From: Wenzhouxiangella sp.
GTDB taxonomy: Bacteria > Pseudomonadota > Gammaproteobacteria > Xanthomonadales > Wenzhouxiangellaceae
Assembly: GCA_007123575.1 (NCBI GenBank)
Contig: SKKV01000167.1
Location: 1-15,056, forward strand
Direction: 5' to 3'
Length of the DNA: 15,056 bases
Below, one piece after another: positions 1 to 6,059 of the stretch. The notes under the pieces were generated by a model. That model did no database searches. It was not told the DNA's origin and was given only the letters and a program-made list of their open reading frames with translations. Within the stretch, counting starts at the first letter, position 1. Each line of letters starts with the position of its first letter. The position numbers were made by a program, and so were the translations under genes.

Positions 1-4
1 AGAA

Positions 5-133
5 TCAAAAAGAAAGAACAAGATCGTCGCGGTGCATGAGGGGGCCGCGGCTGGCTTCGCCGAGGACTTCGGTGATGTCGGCGCTGCTCAAAACCACGAT
101 CTGGCGGGCCTGGTCGGCGCCGTAGGCGGTCAA
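5..133 (-). other. Detached in-frame 3' end of proB (end of PUA domain)
   Basis: Directly after the TGA at 134-136 the same frame stays open for 42 codons and reads LTAYGADQARQIVVL, then SSADITEVLGEASRGPLMHR, then DDLVLSF, followed by TGA at 5-7. This matches the usual ProB C-terminus, which ends with a pattern like VIHRDDLVLL. In the family the residue before this Leu is normally Gly, and GGA to TGA is one base change. There is no start codon or ribosome binding site of its own, so it is expressed only if the TGA is read through. Confidence 0.85.
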
Positions 134-1123
134 TCACTGACCGACCGGGCCTTCAGGGCCGTGGATGCGGACCAGGTCACCGCGAGCGAATTCGCCGTGG
201 ACGGCGCGCACGCCGGCGGCCAGCAGGCTGGAACCGCGGCCCAGGGCGGCCAGCGCGCCACTGTCGATTTCGATCCAACCCTGCGGCTGCTGCAGGCTTT
301 TCAGCCACTGCTTGCGTGCCGCCATTGGCCGACGCTCGGCGTGGAAAGCGGTGTGTCTGGCACCGTTGGCCAGCTCGCCCAGCGGGTCTTCGCCGATACC
401 GGCCGCCAGGATCACTTCAATGCCAGCTTCCGTGGCAATGCGCGCGGCCTGCAGTTTGCTGGCCATGCCGCCGGTGCCGACGCCATCGGAACGGGCGCGG
501 CCGGCCAGGGCCTGGATTTCCGGGGTGATTCCATCGACCGTTTCGATGTGTCGGGCATTGGGGTCGTCCGTTGGGTCGGCCGAGTAAAGGCCGTCGACAT
601 CGCTCAGCAGCAGCAAATGATTGGCACCCAGCAGCGCGCTGACCCGGGCGGCCAGGCGGTCGTTGTCGCCGAAGCGGATTTCCTCGGTGGCCACGGTGTC
701 GTTCTCGTTGACCACCGGTACGATGGCGCGCTCAAGCAGGGTTTCCAGCGTCGCCCGGGCGTTCAGGTAGCGTGGGCGTTGTTCCAGGTCACCCAGCGTG
801 AGCAGAATCTGGGCCGCCTGCCGGCCAAGTGAGGACCAGGCGCTGGCCCAGGCGCCGGCTAGGTGGATCTGGCCGACGGCGGCGGCGGCCTGGGCCTGGG
901 CCAAAAGGCGCGGCCTGCCCTCCAGGCCCAGTGCCGATCTTCCCAACGCGATGGCTCCTGAAGATACGACCACCACCGGCCCCGGCCGATTGCTTAAACG
1001 CTCAACCAGCCGCCGCATCCAGGCATCGCGCAGGCGGTAATCGCCATCGACCAACAGCGACGACCCGACCTTGACCACCAGCAGGCCCTTGCCCGAAACA
1101 ATCTGATCCAGCGACCTTGACAT
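134..1123 (-). CDS. proB: Glutamate 5-kinase, C-terminally truncated by an in-frame TGA
   Basis: ProB phosphorylates L-glutamate to gamma-glutamyl phosphate, the first step of proline synthesis in the cytoplasm. The amino-acid-kinase domain is intact: KVGSSLLVDG near the N-terminus, VVSSGAIALG, VNENDTVATEEIRFGDNDRL (glutamate and nucleotide site), LLLLSDVDGLY and GTGGMASKLQAA. A PUA domain begins near residue 265 (SGALAALGRGSSLLAAGV) but stops at residue 329 after GPEGPVGQ. Reading past the TGA in the same frame restores a normal PUA end and a 372-residue protein, close to the 367 of E. coli ProB, so this is a nonsense codon and not a frameshift. I chose ATG 1123 (MSRSLDQIV) because it gives the family length; a TTG at 1153 is also open. 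Removal of the PUA domain is known to leave E. coli ProB catalytically competent with altered regulation, so this product could still work. No proA is visible; it could lie before position 1. Confidence 0.9.
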   Translation of the reverse strand: MSRSLDQIVSGKGLLVVKVGSSLLVDGDYRLRDAWMRRLVERLSNRPGPVVVVSSGAIALGRSALGLEGRPRLLAQAQAAAAVGQIHLAGAWASAWSSLGRQAAQILLTLGDLEQRPRYLNARATLETLLERAIVPVVNENDTVATEEIRFGDNDRLAARVSALLGANHLLLLSDVDGLYSADPTDDPNARHIETVDGITPEIQALAGRARSDGVGTGGMASKLQAARIATEAGIEVILAAGIGEDPLGELANGARHTAFHAERRPMAARKQWLKSLQQPQGWIEIDSGALAALGRGSSLLAAGVRAVHGEFARGDLVRIHGPEGPVGQ

Positions 1124-1154
1124 AGCGACAATCCAGTCAGCCCTTGGAAACAAG

Positions 1155-1174
1155 CCGGCACTTTATCGTGCCGG
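1155..1174. promoter_or_regulatory. 7-bp inverted repeat upstream of proB
   Basis: CCGGCAC and GTGCCGG flank a 6-nt spacer (TTTATC), 32-51 nt before the proB ATG. It could be an operator or a stem-loop in the proB leader. I see no convincing -35/-10 pair around it, and GC-rich 7-bp inverted repeats arise by chance, so the role is a guess. Confidence 0.3.
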
Positions 1175-1246
1175 ACATTGGAAGGCCAGCGGGATCGAAG
1201 CTTGGATCGGTCTTGAGTGGAAGTGCTGAAACAGAAAACCTTTGGG

Positions 1247-1318
1247 AACCACCGAAGACACCGAAAACACCGAACGTTAATCAAGGAACCTTCGGTGATT
1301 TCGGTGTCTTCGGTGGTT
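1247..1318. repeat. Long hairpin A: 28-bp inverted repeat made of TTCGGTG-like units
   Basis: The left arm (1247-1274) and right arm (1291-1318) are reverse complements with one mismatch in 28, around a 16-nt loop. Each arm is built from three spaced units of the type TTCGGTG/CACCGAA. On the plus strand the right arm is followed by a T-run (1325-1330), so it resembles an intrinsic terminator for plus-strand transcription, but no plus-strand gene lies upstream. The right arm plus two bases (1291-1320) recurs identically at 1716-1745. Confidence 0.85.
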
Positions 1319-1362
1319 TAGGGGTTTTTTCTTAACAAGCCATTTTTGGTAAATCGCGGAAA

Positions 1363-1461
1363 ATCCGGGATTGGCATTGAGAATGCCGGGATCGCATTGC
1401 CAAACCATTGATCCGGTGAAGCTCCCAACATGGCCCCCGGCCGCGTTGGGCCGGGCTACGG
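1363..1461. repeat. 99-bp direct repeat, copy 1
   Basis: It starts ATCCGGGATTGG and ends GGGCCGGGCTACGG. It matches 1561-1659 over its full length without gaps, with 7 mismatches by my count (about 93 percent). The copies are offset by exactly 198 bp. Its 3' part contains a REP-like hairpin in minus orientation (1436-1459). Short open frames cross it, but their products are repeats of themselves with no recognisable domain, so I read it as non-coding. Confidence 0.85.
1436..1459 (-). repeat. REP-like unit 1 (GTAG plus stem-loop)
   Basis: Read on the minus strand it is GTAG, then stem CCCGGCC, loop CAACGC, stem GGCCGGG. A 5' GTAG followed by a GC-rich palindrome is the hallmark of REP elements, which in other bacteria are mobilised by RAYT (IS200/IS605-like) transposases. 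No RAYT gene is in the window. Confidence 0.6.
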
Positions 1462-1511
1462 GATCGCGAAAAAGGGGTGCTTGCCACAAGATTGCGTGGG
1501 TTGGCGCACTT

Positions 1512-1535
1512 GTAGCCCGGGGCAACGTCCCCGGG
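1512..1535 (+). repeat. REP-like unit 2, inverted, with compensatory stem changes
   Basis: Read on the plus strand it is GTAG, stem CCCGGGG, loop CAACGT, stem CCCCGGG. Compared with units 1 and 3, the two loop-proximal base pairs are swapped from C-G to G-C on both sides, so pairing is kept, while the GTAG and the CAACG loop are conserved. All three units also share CCATGT just after the hairpin. Head-to-head orientation next to unit 1 resembles a BIME. Confidence 0.6.
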
Positions 1536-1540
1536 GACCA

Positions 1541-1561
1541 TGTCCGGTGGGTTTCCGGACA
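1541..1561. repeat. Small perfect hairpin between the direct repeats
   Basis: TGTCCGG (1541-1547) and CCGGACA (1555-1561) form a perfect 7-bp stem around a 7-nt loop. It follows REP-like unit 2 and its last base is the first base of direct-repeat copy 2. Confidence 0.5.
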
Positions 1562-1659
1562 TCCGGGATTGGCGCGGAGAATGCCGGGATTGCATTGCCA
1601 AAACATTCATCCGGTGAAGCTCCCAACATGGACCCCGGCCGCGTTGGGCCGGGCTACGG
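1561..1659. repeat. 99-bp direct repeat, copy 2
   Basis: This is the second copy of the element at 1363-1461, same length and orientation. Differences cluster near the start (three adjacent bases) and as scattered single changes. It carries its own REP-like hairpin at 1634-1657. Confidence 0.85.
1634..1657 (-). repeat. REP-like unit 3 (GTAG plus stem-loop)
   Basis: Minus-strand GTAG, stem CCCGGCC, loop CAACGC, stem GGCCGGG: identical to unit 1 and in the same orientation, inverted relative to unit 2. Confidence 0.6.
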
Positions 1660-1685
1660 TCTAAAGAGAGAACCAATCGGAAGCG

Positions 1686-1745
1686 CCGAAATCACCGAAG
1701 GATCATGGAAGCCTTTTCGGTGATTTCGGTGTCTTCGGTGGTTTA
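1686..1745. repeat. Hairpin B, sharing a 30-nt arm with hairpin A
   Basis: A perfect 14-bp stem (CCGAAATCACCGAA at 1686-1699, TTCGGTGATTTCGG at 1716-1729) encloses a 16-nt loop, the same loop size as hairpin A. Positions 1716-1745 are identical to 1291-1320, and weaker similarity continues to the end of the receptor gene (CTTAcCAAGC here, CTTAaCAAGC at 1331-1340). It lies just beyond the stop codon of the minus-strand TonB-dependent receptor, so it may terminate or protect that transcript. No U-run follows it on the minus strand. Confidence 0.8.
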
Positions 1746-1752
1746 ATGTTTC

Positions 1753-3774
1753 TTACCAAGCGCGGCCTAGCTGGACGAACAGGCTGCGGCCGGGGCCGGG
1801 GAAGTAGCGGTAGTTGCCGAAGGCGAAGTCGGCGCGTTCGGCGTAGCGGCGGTCGAGGATGTTGCGTACGCGCACGGCAGATTGCCAGCCGCCGGGCCAC
1901 TGGTATTCGACATGGCCGTGCCAAAGGCGGTGGCCGCCATAGCTTCGGGTATTGGCCGCGTCCAGCCAGTAGCTGCCGGTGGATTCGAAGGCTAGCTGGG
2001 CTAGCCAGCGCTGCTGCGGGCGCCAGGTCAGGTCGGCCGAGTACAGCCGGCGCGGGGCCGAGGAAACATCGCGGCCATTGATAATGGTTTCGCCGCCCAG
2101 CACCCGATTGAAGCGGTAGCGGTGAATCGCATAAGTGCCGCGCGCGGCCACGCTGAGACCATGACCAAGCTGGTAGCGCATGGAGGCCTCGATGCCACGG
2201 TGGTCGGTCTTGCCGTCGGAAACGTTGAAGCCCTCGGCATCGCGGAAGATGAAATTGTCCTTGTGCTGGGCAAAGGCGACCAGTTCCCAGGCCAGGCGCT
2301 GGCCGCCGCGCAGACCCAGCTCGATCGCATCCAACACTTCCGAATCCAGTTCGGCCACGAGCTGACCGCGCTGAAGCCGGTACAGCTCGGTAGCCTGCGG
2401 GGCGCGAAAGCCACGGGCAATCCGCAGCCAGCCCTGCCAATCATCGAACTGGCGGCTCAGCGTCAGCTCGGGCGCCAGGTTGAAGAAGCTGTCGGCACGG
2501 TCTTCGGGCCGGGTGTAAAGGCAGCCACCAAAGCCGCACGCGCTGCCGTCTTCGGCCAGGTTACCGGGGGCCAGGGCGTTGTCGTAGTCGTAGCGAATCC
2601 AGTCCAGGTGAGCGCCGGCGCGCAGTTCCCAGTCATTGCCCAGGTGCCAAGTGCTGGCCAGGTATCCGCCCAGGCGCTGGCCGTCGACCTCGTAGTCGTA
2701 GTGCCGTCCCGGCGGCCGGATGCCGGCCACCGGCGGCGGTGCATCAGCCACGCCCTCCTGCTCCTGGAACAGGAATCCACGAAACAGCTCGGCATCCAGA
2801 CCCCAGTCCATTTCCAGGCCGGCGATCGGCTGGCTGCGGTCAAGCTGCAAACCCAGCGACATCTGGCCGTTTCGTTCCAGCGGTTGACCAGGCAGGAAGT
2901 GCTGCAAAAAGGTCATGCGCGAACGGCGGGCGAAAACACTCAGCCGGTTTTCGGCGCCCTGGCCGTCCAGCCAGTCACCGCGGCTGTGCAGGCGCAGCGC
3001 GGTGCCGGTGCGAAACGCTTCCGGGTTGAGGTTGGCCCGGCGCGCCTGGGCATCGCGGTAGCTATCTTCGCCGAGAATGAATCCGGCCGTATCCTGGTCA
3101 AGCCGGGCTGCGGCCAGGGTCGTACGCCACTGACCGCGCTCGGTGGGCGCGACATGGTTCAACGTCAGAAACTGGTGGTCGTAGCCTTCATCAATGCGAA
3201 AACTGCCGGCATCGACCAGGTTGACATCGATACCCAGTACGCCCTCGCCCAGCTCCGCGGTCAGGCCCAAGTCCAGGCGTCGGTAGTCATCGCTGCCAAT
3301 CTCGATCCGGGCGTGGTTGTCAGGCGACAGCAGCGGCGAGCGGGTGCGCACATCGATTACCCCATGCAGCCCGCCGGAGGCATGGCCCAGACCACCCGGG
3401 CCTCGCAGGACGCTGACCGAGTCGGCTTGCAGCAGGTTGATCTCGAAGAAGCCGTTGACGTTGCAAAAGCCCGGCGGACGCGCCGGTACGCCGTCTTCCA
3501 AGACCAGCAAGGCACCACAGCCGCCAGCGCCAGCCAGCAGCGGCGAGCGCACCGCACTCAAGTGTTCCTGGCCGGAGCCGCGCGTGACCCAGGTGCCAGG
3601 CAGGCGGGCGAATAGCTCCGAGGGGTGCGAAGGGCGTATCGTTTCCATCTCCGGCGCGCTCAGCTCAGCCGTGGCCTGGGCCTTGGCCGGGTCAATATCG
3701 CGCGCACGAACTACGATTCTGGGCAGATCTTCGGACTGGGCAAGCACGGCCAAAGCAATAAAGGCTTCAAGCAT
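1753..3774 (-). CDS. TonB-dependent outer membrane receptor
   Basis: A 673-residue outer-membrane active-transport receptor driven by TonB. A hydrophobic start (MLEAFIALAVLAQ) suggests a signal peptide, followed by a TonB-box-like LPRIVVRA near residue 17. The plug domain runs from about 45 to 155 (LPGTWVTRGSGQEHL, VLEDGVPARPPGFC, then SVSVLRGPGGLGHASGGLHG). A long beta-barrel follows, with ARGFRAPQATELYR and a typical C-terminus VRNILDRRYAE ending in an aromatic residue (Trp). Plug cysteines at 86 and 104, and a CGFGGC motif in the barrel, may form disulfides. ATG 3774 starts 10 nt after the stop of the upstream MFS gene but has no good ribosome binding site. A TTG at 3840 would add positively charged residues before the hydrophobic segment and overlap the MFS gene, and cannot be excluded. 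The substrate cannot be read from the sequence. Confidence 0.9.
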   Translation of the reverse strand: MLEAFIALAVLAQSEDLPRIVVRARDIDPAKAQATAELSAPEMETIRPSHPSELFARLPGTWVTRGSGQEHLSAVRSPLLAGAGGCGALLVLEDGVPARPPGFCNVNGFFEINLLQADSVSVLRGPGGLGHASGGLHGVIDVRTRSPLLSPDNHARIEIGSDDYRRLDLGLTAELGEGVLGIDVNLVDAGSFRIDEGYDHQFLTLNHVAPTERGQWRTTLAAARLDQDTAGFILGEDSYRDAQARRANLNPEAFRTGTALRLHSRGDWLDGQGAENRLSVFARRSRMTFLQHFLPGQPLERNGQMSLGLQLDRSQPIAGLEMDWGLDAELFRGFLFQEQEGVADAPPPVAGIRPPGRHYDYEVDGQRLGGYLASTWHLGNDWELRAGAHLDWIRYDYDNALAPGNLAEDGSACGFGGCLYTRPEDRADSFFNLAPELTLSRQFDDWQGWLRIARGFRAPQATELYRLQRGQLVAELDSEVLDAIELGLRGGQRLAWELVAFAQHKDNFIFRDAEGFNVSDGKTDHRGIEASMRYQLGHGLSVAARGTYAIHRYRFNRVLGGETIINGRDVSSAPRRLYSADLTWRPQQRWLAQLAFESTGSYWLDAANTRSYGGHRLWHGHVEYQWPGGWQSAVRVRNILDRRYAERADFAFGNYRYFPGPGRSLFVQLGRAW

Positions 3775-3784
3775 GATCGGATGT

Positions 3785-5092
3785 TTAAACGGGATTCGAG
3801 TGGATTTGTTCGGCTCGACGCAGGCGCGCGAGGACGACAAAGGTAACCGCGCCGCCCAAGGTCAGCGTGAACGGAAACAGCAATACCCAGCGGCCCAGGC
3901 CAGGCGCGTGCGCTTCCATCACCTGGTAGACCATCACGCCAGCCAGCGGTGCCAGCAGGCCGCGGATGCCGGTCAGGGTGACGTGGATACCCATGTACAG
4001 GGTCGATTGATCGTCGCTGGCAAAGTCGTTGTGGCCCAGGTTCCAGCCCAGCTTGCCGCCGGCAAAGGCCACCCCCATGGCCAGGGCACCGATCCAGAAC
4101 AGGATATTCAAAGCGCTGATCGAGGCTGCGGTAAACAGGCCCAGGGCCAACACAAACATCCAGGCCTGGCGGGCACGGTAGTCGAGAATATGCACCGCAT
4201 CCAGACGTCGCGCCCAGATCGGGGTGAAGATCGCCAGGGTGACCAACGGCAGCGTGGTGGTGATCAGCACCTGTTCGAAGCGCGAGAATCCGAACTGCTC
4301 GCTGAGCAGAATCACCAGCAGGGCAATGACCATCAGGTTGCCGGAGCCAAAGGCGAACATGGTCAGCATGTAGCGCCGGTACCAGCGATCGTTGACCAGG
4401 ATGCGCAGGCTGGCCCGGAACTGTCCGCCCTGGCGTTCCAGACGCTGGGCTTGCTCGCTACGGCGCAGGCGCGCGCCATAGCGAATCCGGGTGCGCTGGT
4501 AGGCCCAGGCGGCGACCAGCCCCAGGACCCCGGCCAACGGAAAGATCAGCCGCCAGGACTCCGACCACCACGACAGGGCCACGCCAATGCCGGCCGCGAC
4601 AACGGCGATGATGACCGAGTAGATCACCGTGATCCGGCCCGTGATGCGGGCCCGGACATGACGCGGGAAATTGGCCCGCCAGATCGCCGCACGCAGGGTA
4701 ATCACGCCGGCCCAGGCCAACCGCGCCAGGATCATGGCCGCCGTGATCAGCACCAGGCCAAAGGCGTTCATCGGCGCCAGCGCCATCAGCATAAGAAACA
4801 GCGCGGTCAAGGTCATCAGGACCGAGACCCAGGCGGTTTTGTCGCGCCCTTCGGCCAGGCCGGACAGCCACAGCGAGGCCATGTTGGCTGCCGCCGGTGC
4901 GCCGGCAACCAGGGCCACGCACAAGTTGACCCAGGCCGGATCGGCCACCGCGTCGAACTGGTTCTTGACCACCACGCCCACTACTCCGCCTTCCAGCGCC
5001 CCCAGCGCCACGGCCATGGTGGCGTTGGCGTTGATCTCGCGGGGCATCAGGGTGCGGGCGATGTAGGGCAGATCAGACGGGCGGCGAGGCAT
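3785..5092 (-). CDS. MFS family membrane transporter
   Basis: A 435-residue polytopic inner-membrane protein with about a dozen hydrophobic segments in two halves. The halves are joined by a strongly basic cytoplasmic loop at about residues 199-240 (YQRTRIRYGARLRR), the usual MFS architecture. The N-terminal half carries the charged stretch LSGLAEGRDKTAW near residue 76, where MFS proteins have their loop-2-3 motif. I chose ATG 5092 (MPRRPSDLPY). An ATG at 5143 is open but would overlap the start of the divergent thioesterase gene. There is no Shine-Dalgarno before 5092, but a TACAAT box lies 6 nt upstream. The TonB-dependent receptor follows 10 nt downstream on the same strand, so the pair could carry one nutrient across both membranes. 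The substrate is unknown. Confidence 0.85.
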   Translation of the reverse strand: MPRRPSDLPYIARTLMPREINANATMAVALGALEGGVVGVVVKNQFDAVADPAWVNLCVALVAGAPAAANMASLWLSGLAEGRDKTAWVSVLMTLTALFLMLMALAPMNAFGLVLITAAMILARLAWAGVITLRAAIWRANFPRHVRARITGRITVIYSVIIAVVAAGIGVALSWWSESWRLIFPLAGVLGLVAAWAYQRTRIRYGARLRRSEQAQRLERQGGQFRASLRILVNDRWYRRYMLTMFAFGSGNLMVIALLVILLSEQFGFSRFEQVLITTTLPLVTLAIFTPIWARRLDAVHILDYRARQAWMFVLALGLFTAASISALNILFWIGALAMGVAFAGGKLGWNLGHNDFASDDQSTLYMGIHVTLTGIRGLLAPLAGVMVYQVMEAHAPGLGRWVLLFPFTLTLGGAVTFVVLARLRRAEQIHSNPV

Positions 5093-5098
5093 GATGCA

Positions 5099-5104
5099 AT
5101 TGTA
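5099..5104 (-). promoter_or_regulatory. -10-like box placed for a leaderless MFS mRNA
   Basis: Read on the minus strand the hexamer is TACAAT (one mismatch to TATAAT). Six bases separate it from the A of the MFS ATG at 5092, so a transcript would start at or near the start codon. No -35 match was found at 16-18 bp spacing, so this is tentative. Confidence 0.3.
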
Positions 5105-5129
5105 GAGCCGAATGACATTCTGGCTGCGA

Positions 5130-5135
5130 TAGAAT
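5130..5135 (+). promoter_or_regulatory. -10-like box placed for a leaderless thioesterase mRNA
   Basis: TAGAAT (one mismatch to TATAAT) ends six bases before the A of ATG 5142, the mirror image of the arrangement for the divergent MFS gene. The thioesterase start also lacks a Shine-Dalgarno. No -35 match was found at normal spacing. Confidence 0.3.
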
Positions 5136-5141
5136 CCGCCC

Positions 5142-5603
5142 ATGGCTGATCATGATGCGGAGCGAAACTGGCTGGCCGGCGTGTTGACCGGGGACATCCC
5201 GCTCGGCCAGGCCATGGCGCTGGCAATCAGCCGCCTGAATGAGACCGGCATCTCGCTTGAGCTGCCGCTGGCGCCAAACATCAACGACAAGGGCACGGCC
5301 TTTGGTGGTGCCATGGCCAGCGCCATGATCCTGGCCGGATGGTCATTGCCCAGGCTGCTGCTGCGGCGCAACCAGATCGATGCCGACCTGGTTATCGGTC
5401 GCTGCGAATTGCGTTTTCTGAAACCGGTCGCAGCCGACTTTTCGGTGCACTGTGAATGGCCGGAAGAGGCGGCACTGGCCCGCTTTTTCAGCGAACTGGA
5501 CGAACATGGCCGTGGGCGTCTGGACCTCTCGCCCCGGGTAACCTGCGGCGAGGACGTGGTCGCCAGCTTGCAGGCGCGCTATGCTGCGCTGAAAAAATCA
5601 TGA
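5142..5603 (+). CDS. YiiD C-terminal-type hotdog-fold thioesterase
   Basis: A 153-residue protein with the signature of the putative thioesterase domain found at the C-terminus of E. coli YiiD: LPLAPNINDKGTAFGGAMAS at residues 41-60, the conserved N-x-x-GTAFGG turn before the long hotdog helix, then CELRFLKPVAADF, the typical central strand. The family is predicted to hydrolyse acyl thioesters, but no substrate is established that I can infer here. It has no signal peptide and is probably cytoplasmic. The start is fixed at 5142 by the divergent MFS gene 49 nt away. The stop overlaps the start of the following lipoprotein gene (ATGA), so the two are translationally coupled. Confidence 0.8.
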   Translation: MADHDAERNWLAGVLTGDIPLGQAMALAISRLNETGISLELPLAPNINDKGTAFGGAMASAMILAGWSLPRLLLRRNQIDADLVIGRCELRFLKPVAADFSVHCEWPEEAALARFFSELDEHGRGRLDLSPRVTCGEDVVASLQARYAALKKS

Positions 5604-6028
5604 AGGCGAATATGCCCATCAATTCGTGGTTGACGGCCCTGACACTGGTCATTTTTCTGCTCACCGGCTGCGGCGGGCCCGGCAATGTCCGCGAGCGCCA
5701 GGAGACCCTGGACGCCTGGGAAAACCGGGTACGCTGGAGCGCCTACGAGACCCTGATCGACTTCATCCATCCCGAGTGGCTGGAAGAAAACCCGATCACG
5801 AGCCTGGAACTGGAGCGCTTGAACCAGTTTCGGGTAACCGAGTATCGAGTGCGCGCCATCATGATGCATCCGGATGGCGACAGCCTGGCCAGACGCGTCC
5901 AGATTCGAGTGATCAACATTCATGATCAGCGCGAACGGATCATCGACCATCAGGAATCATGGCGTTATGATGAGGGGATGAAGCGTTGGATGCTGCACTC
6001 GGGGCTGCCCGATCCGCGGCGCTACTGA
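5600..6028 (+). CDS. Small lipoprotein of unknown function
   Basis: A 142-residue protein starting at ATG 5600 in an ATGA overlap with the thioesterase gene. Residues 1-23 form a lipoprotein signal peptide (MKANMPINSW, then the hydrophobic LTALTLVIFL) with lipobox LTGC and the acylated Cys at 24. The mature part is charged and mixed alpha/beta in character, with WENRVRWSAYETLIDFIHPE, VRAIMMHPDGDSLARRVQIR and a closing strand-like ESWRYDEGMKRWMLHSGLP. The shape recalls small NTF2-like lipoproteins, but I do not recognise the family. No Asp at +2 is present (Gly instead), so outer-membrane sorting is likely by E. coli rules. It sits between the thioesterase and a ParA-like ATPase gene. Confidence 0.75.
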   Translation: MKANMPINSWLTALTLVIFLLTGCGGPGNVRERQETLDAWENRVRWSAYETLIDFIHPEWLEENPITSLELERLNQFRVTEYRVRAIMMHPDGDSLARRVQIRVINIHDQRERIIDHQESWRYDEGMKRWMLHSGLPDPRRY

Positions 6029-6041
6029 TTTCGATCACATT

Positions 6042-6046
6042 GGAGG
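6042..6046 (+). promoter_or_regulatory. Strong Shine-Dalgarno with two candidate starts downstream
   Basis: GGAGG is the best ribosome binding site in this part of the window. The first ATG after it (6049, 2 nt away) opens only a 7-codon frame, MPSKCEP, ending at TAG 6070-6072. The ParA start at 6060 lies 13 nt away in another frame. The wide spacing, or competition from the mini-frame, could lower ParA synthesis. Confidence 0.5.
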
Positions 6047-6059
6047 TTATGCCCAGCAA

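Noticed and set aside
134..136. Selenocysteine at the proB TGA
   Set aside because: The position corresponds to a structural Gly in the PUA domain, not a redox site, and no known ProB uses selenocysteine.
32..832. A 266-codon plus-strand frame over the proB region
   Set aside because: Repetitive Gly/Gln/Ala composition without a domain, antisense to proB.
1277..1676. Overlapping short open frames in the repeat region that give self-similar peptides
   Set aside because: The similarity between the peptides comes from the 99-bp DNA repeat and hairpins. There is no ribosome binding site or domain, so I treat them as non-coding.
1247..1745. A CRISPR array
   Set aside because: Repeats are few, of unequal spacing and strongly palindromic; there are no regular unique spacers and no cas genes.
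2122..3615. A 497-codon plus-strand open frame antisense to the TonB receptor
   Set aside because: No recognisable motif. It fully overlaps a convincing receptor gene, and long antisense frames are common at this GC content.
3317..5149. A 610-codon plus-strand open frame antisense to the MFS gene
   Set aside because: The translation is dominated by Gln, Gly, His, Arg and Asp in low-complexity runs with no domain, as expected for the antisense of a GC-rich gene. The minus-strand MFS protein is clearly real.
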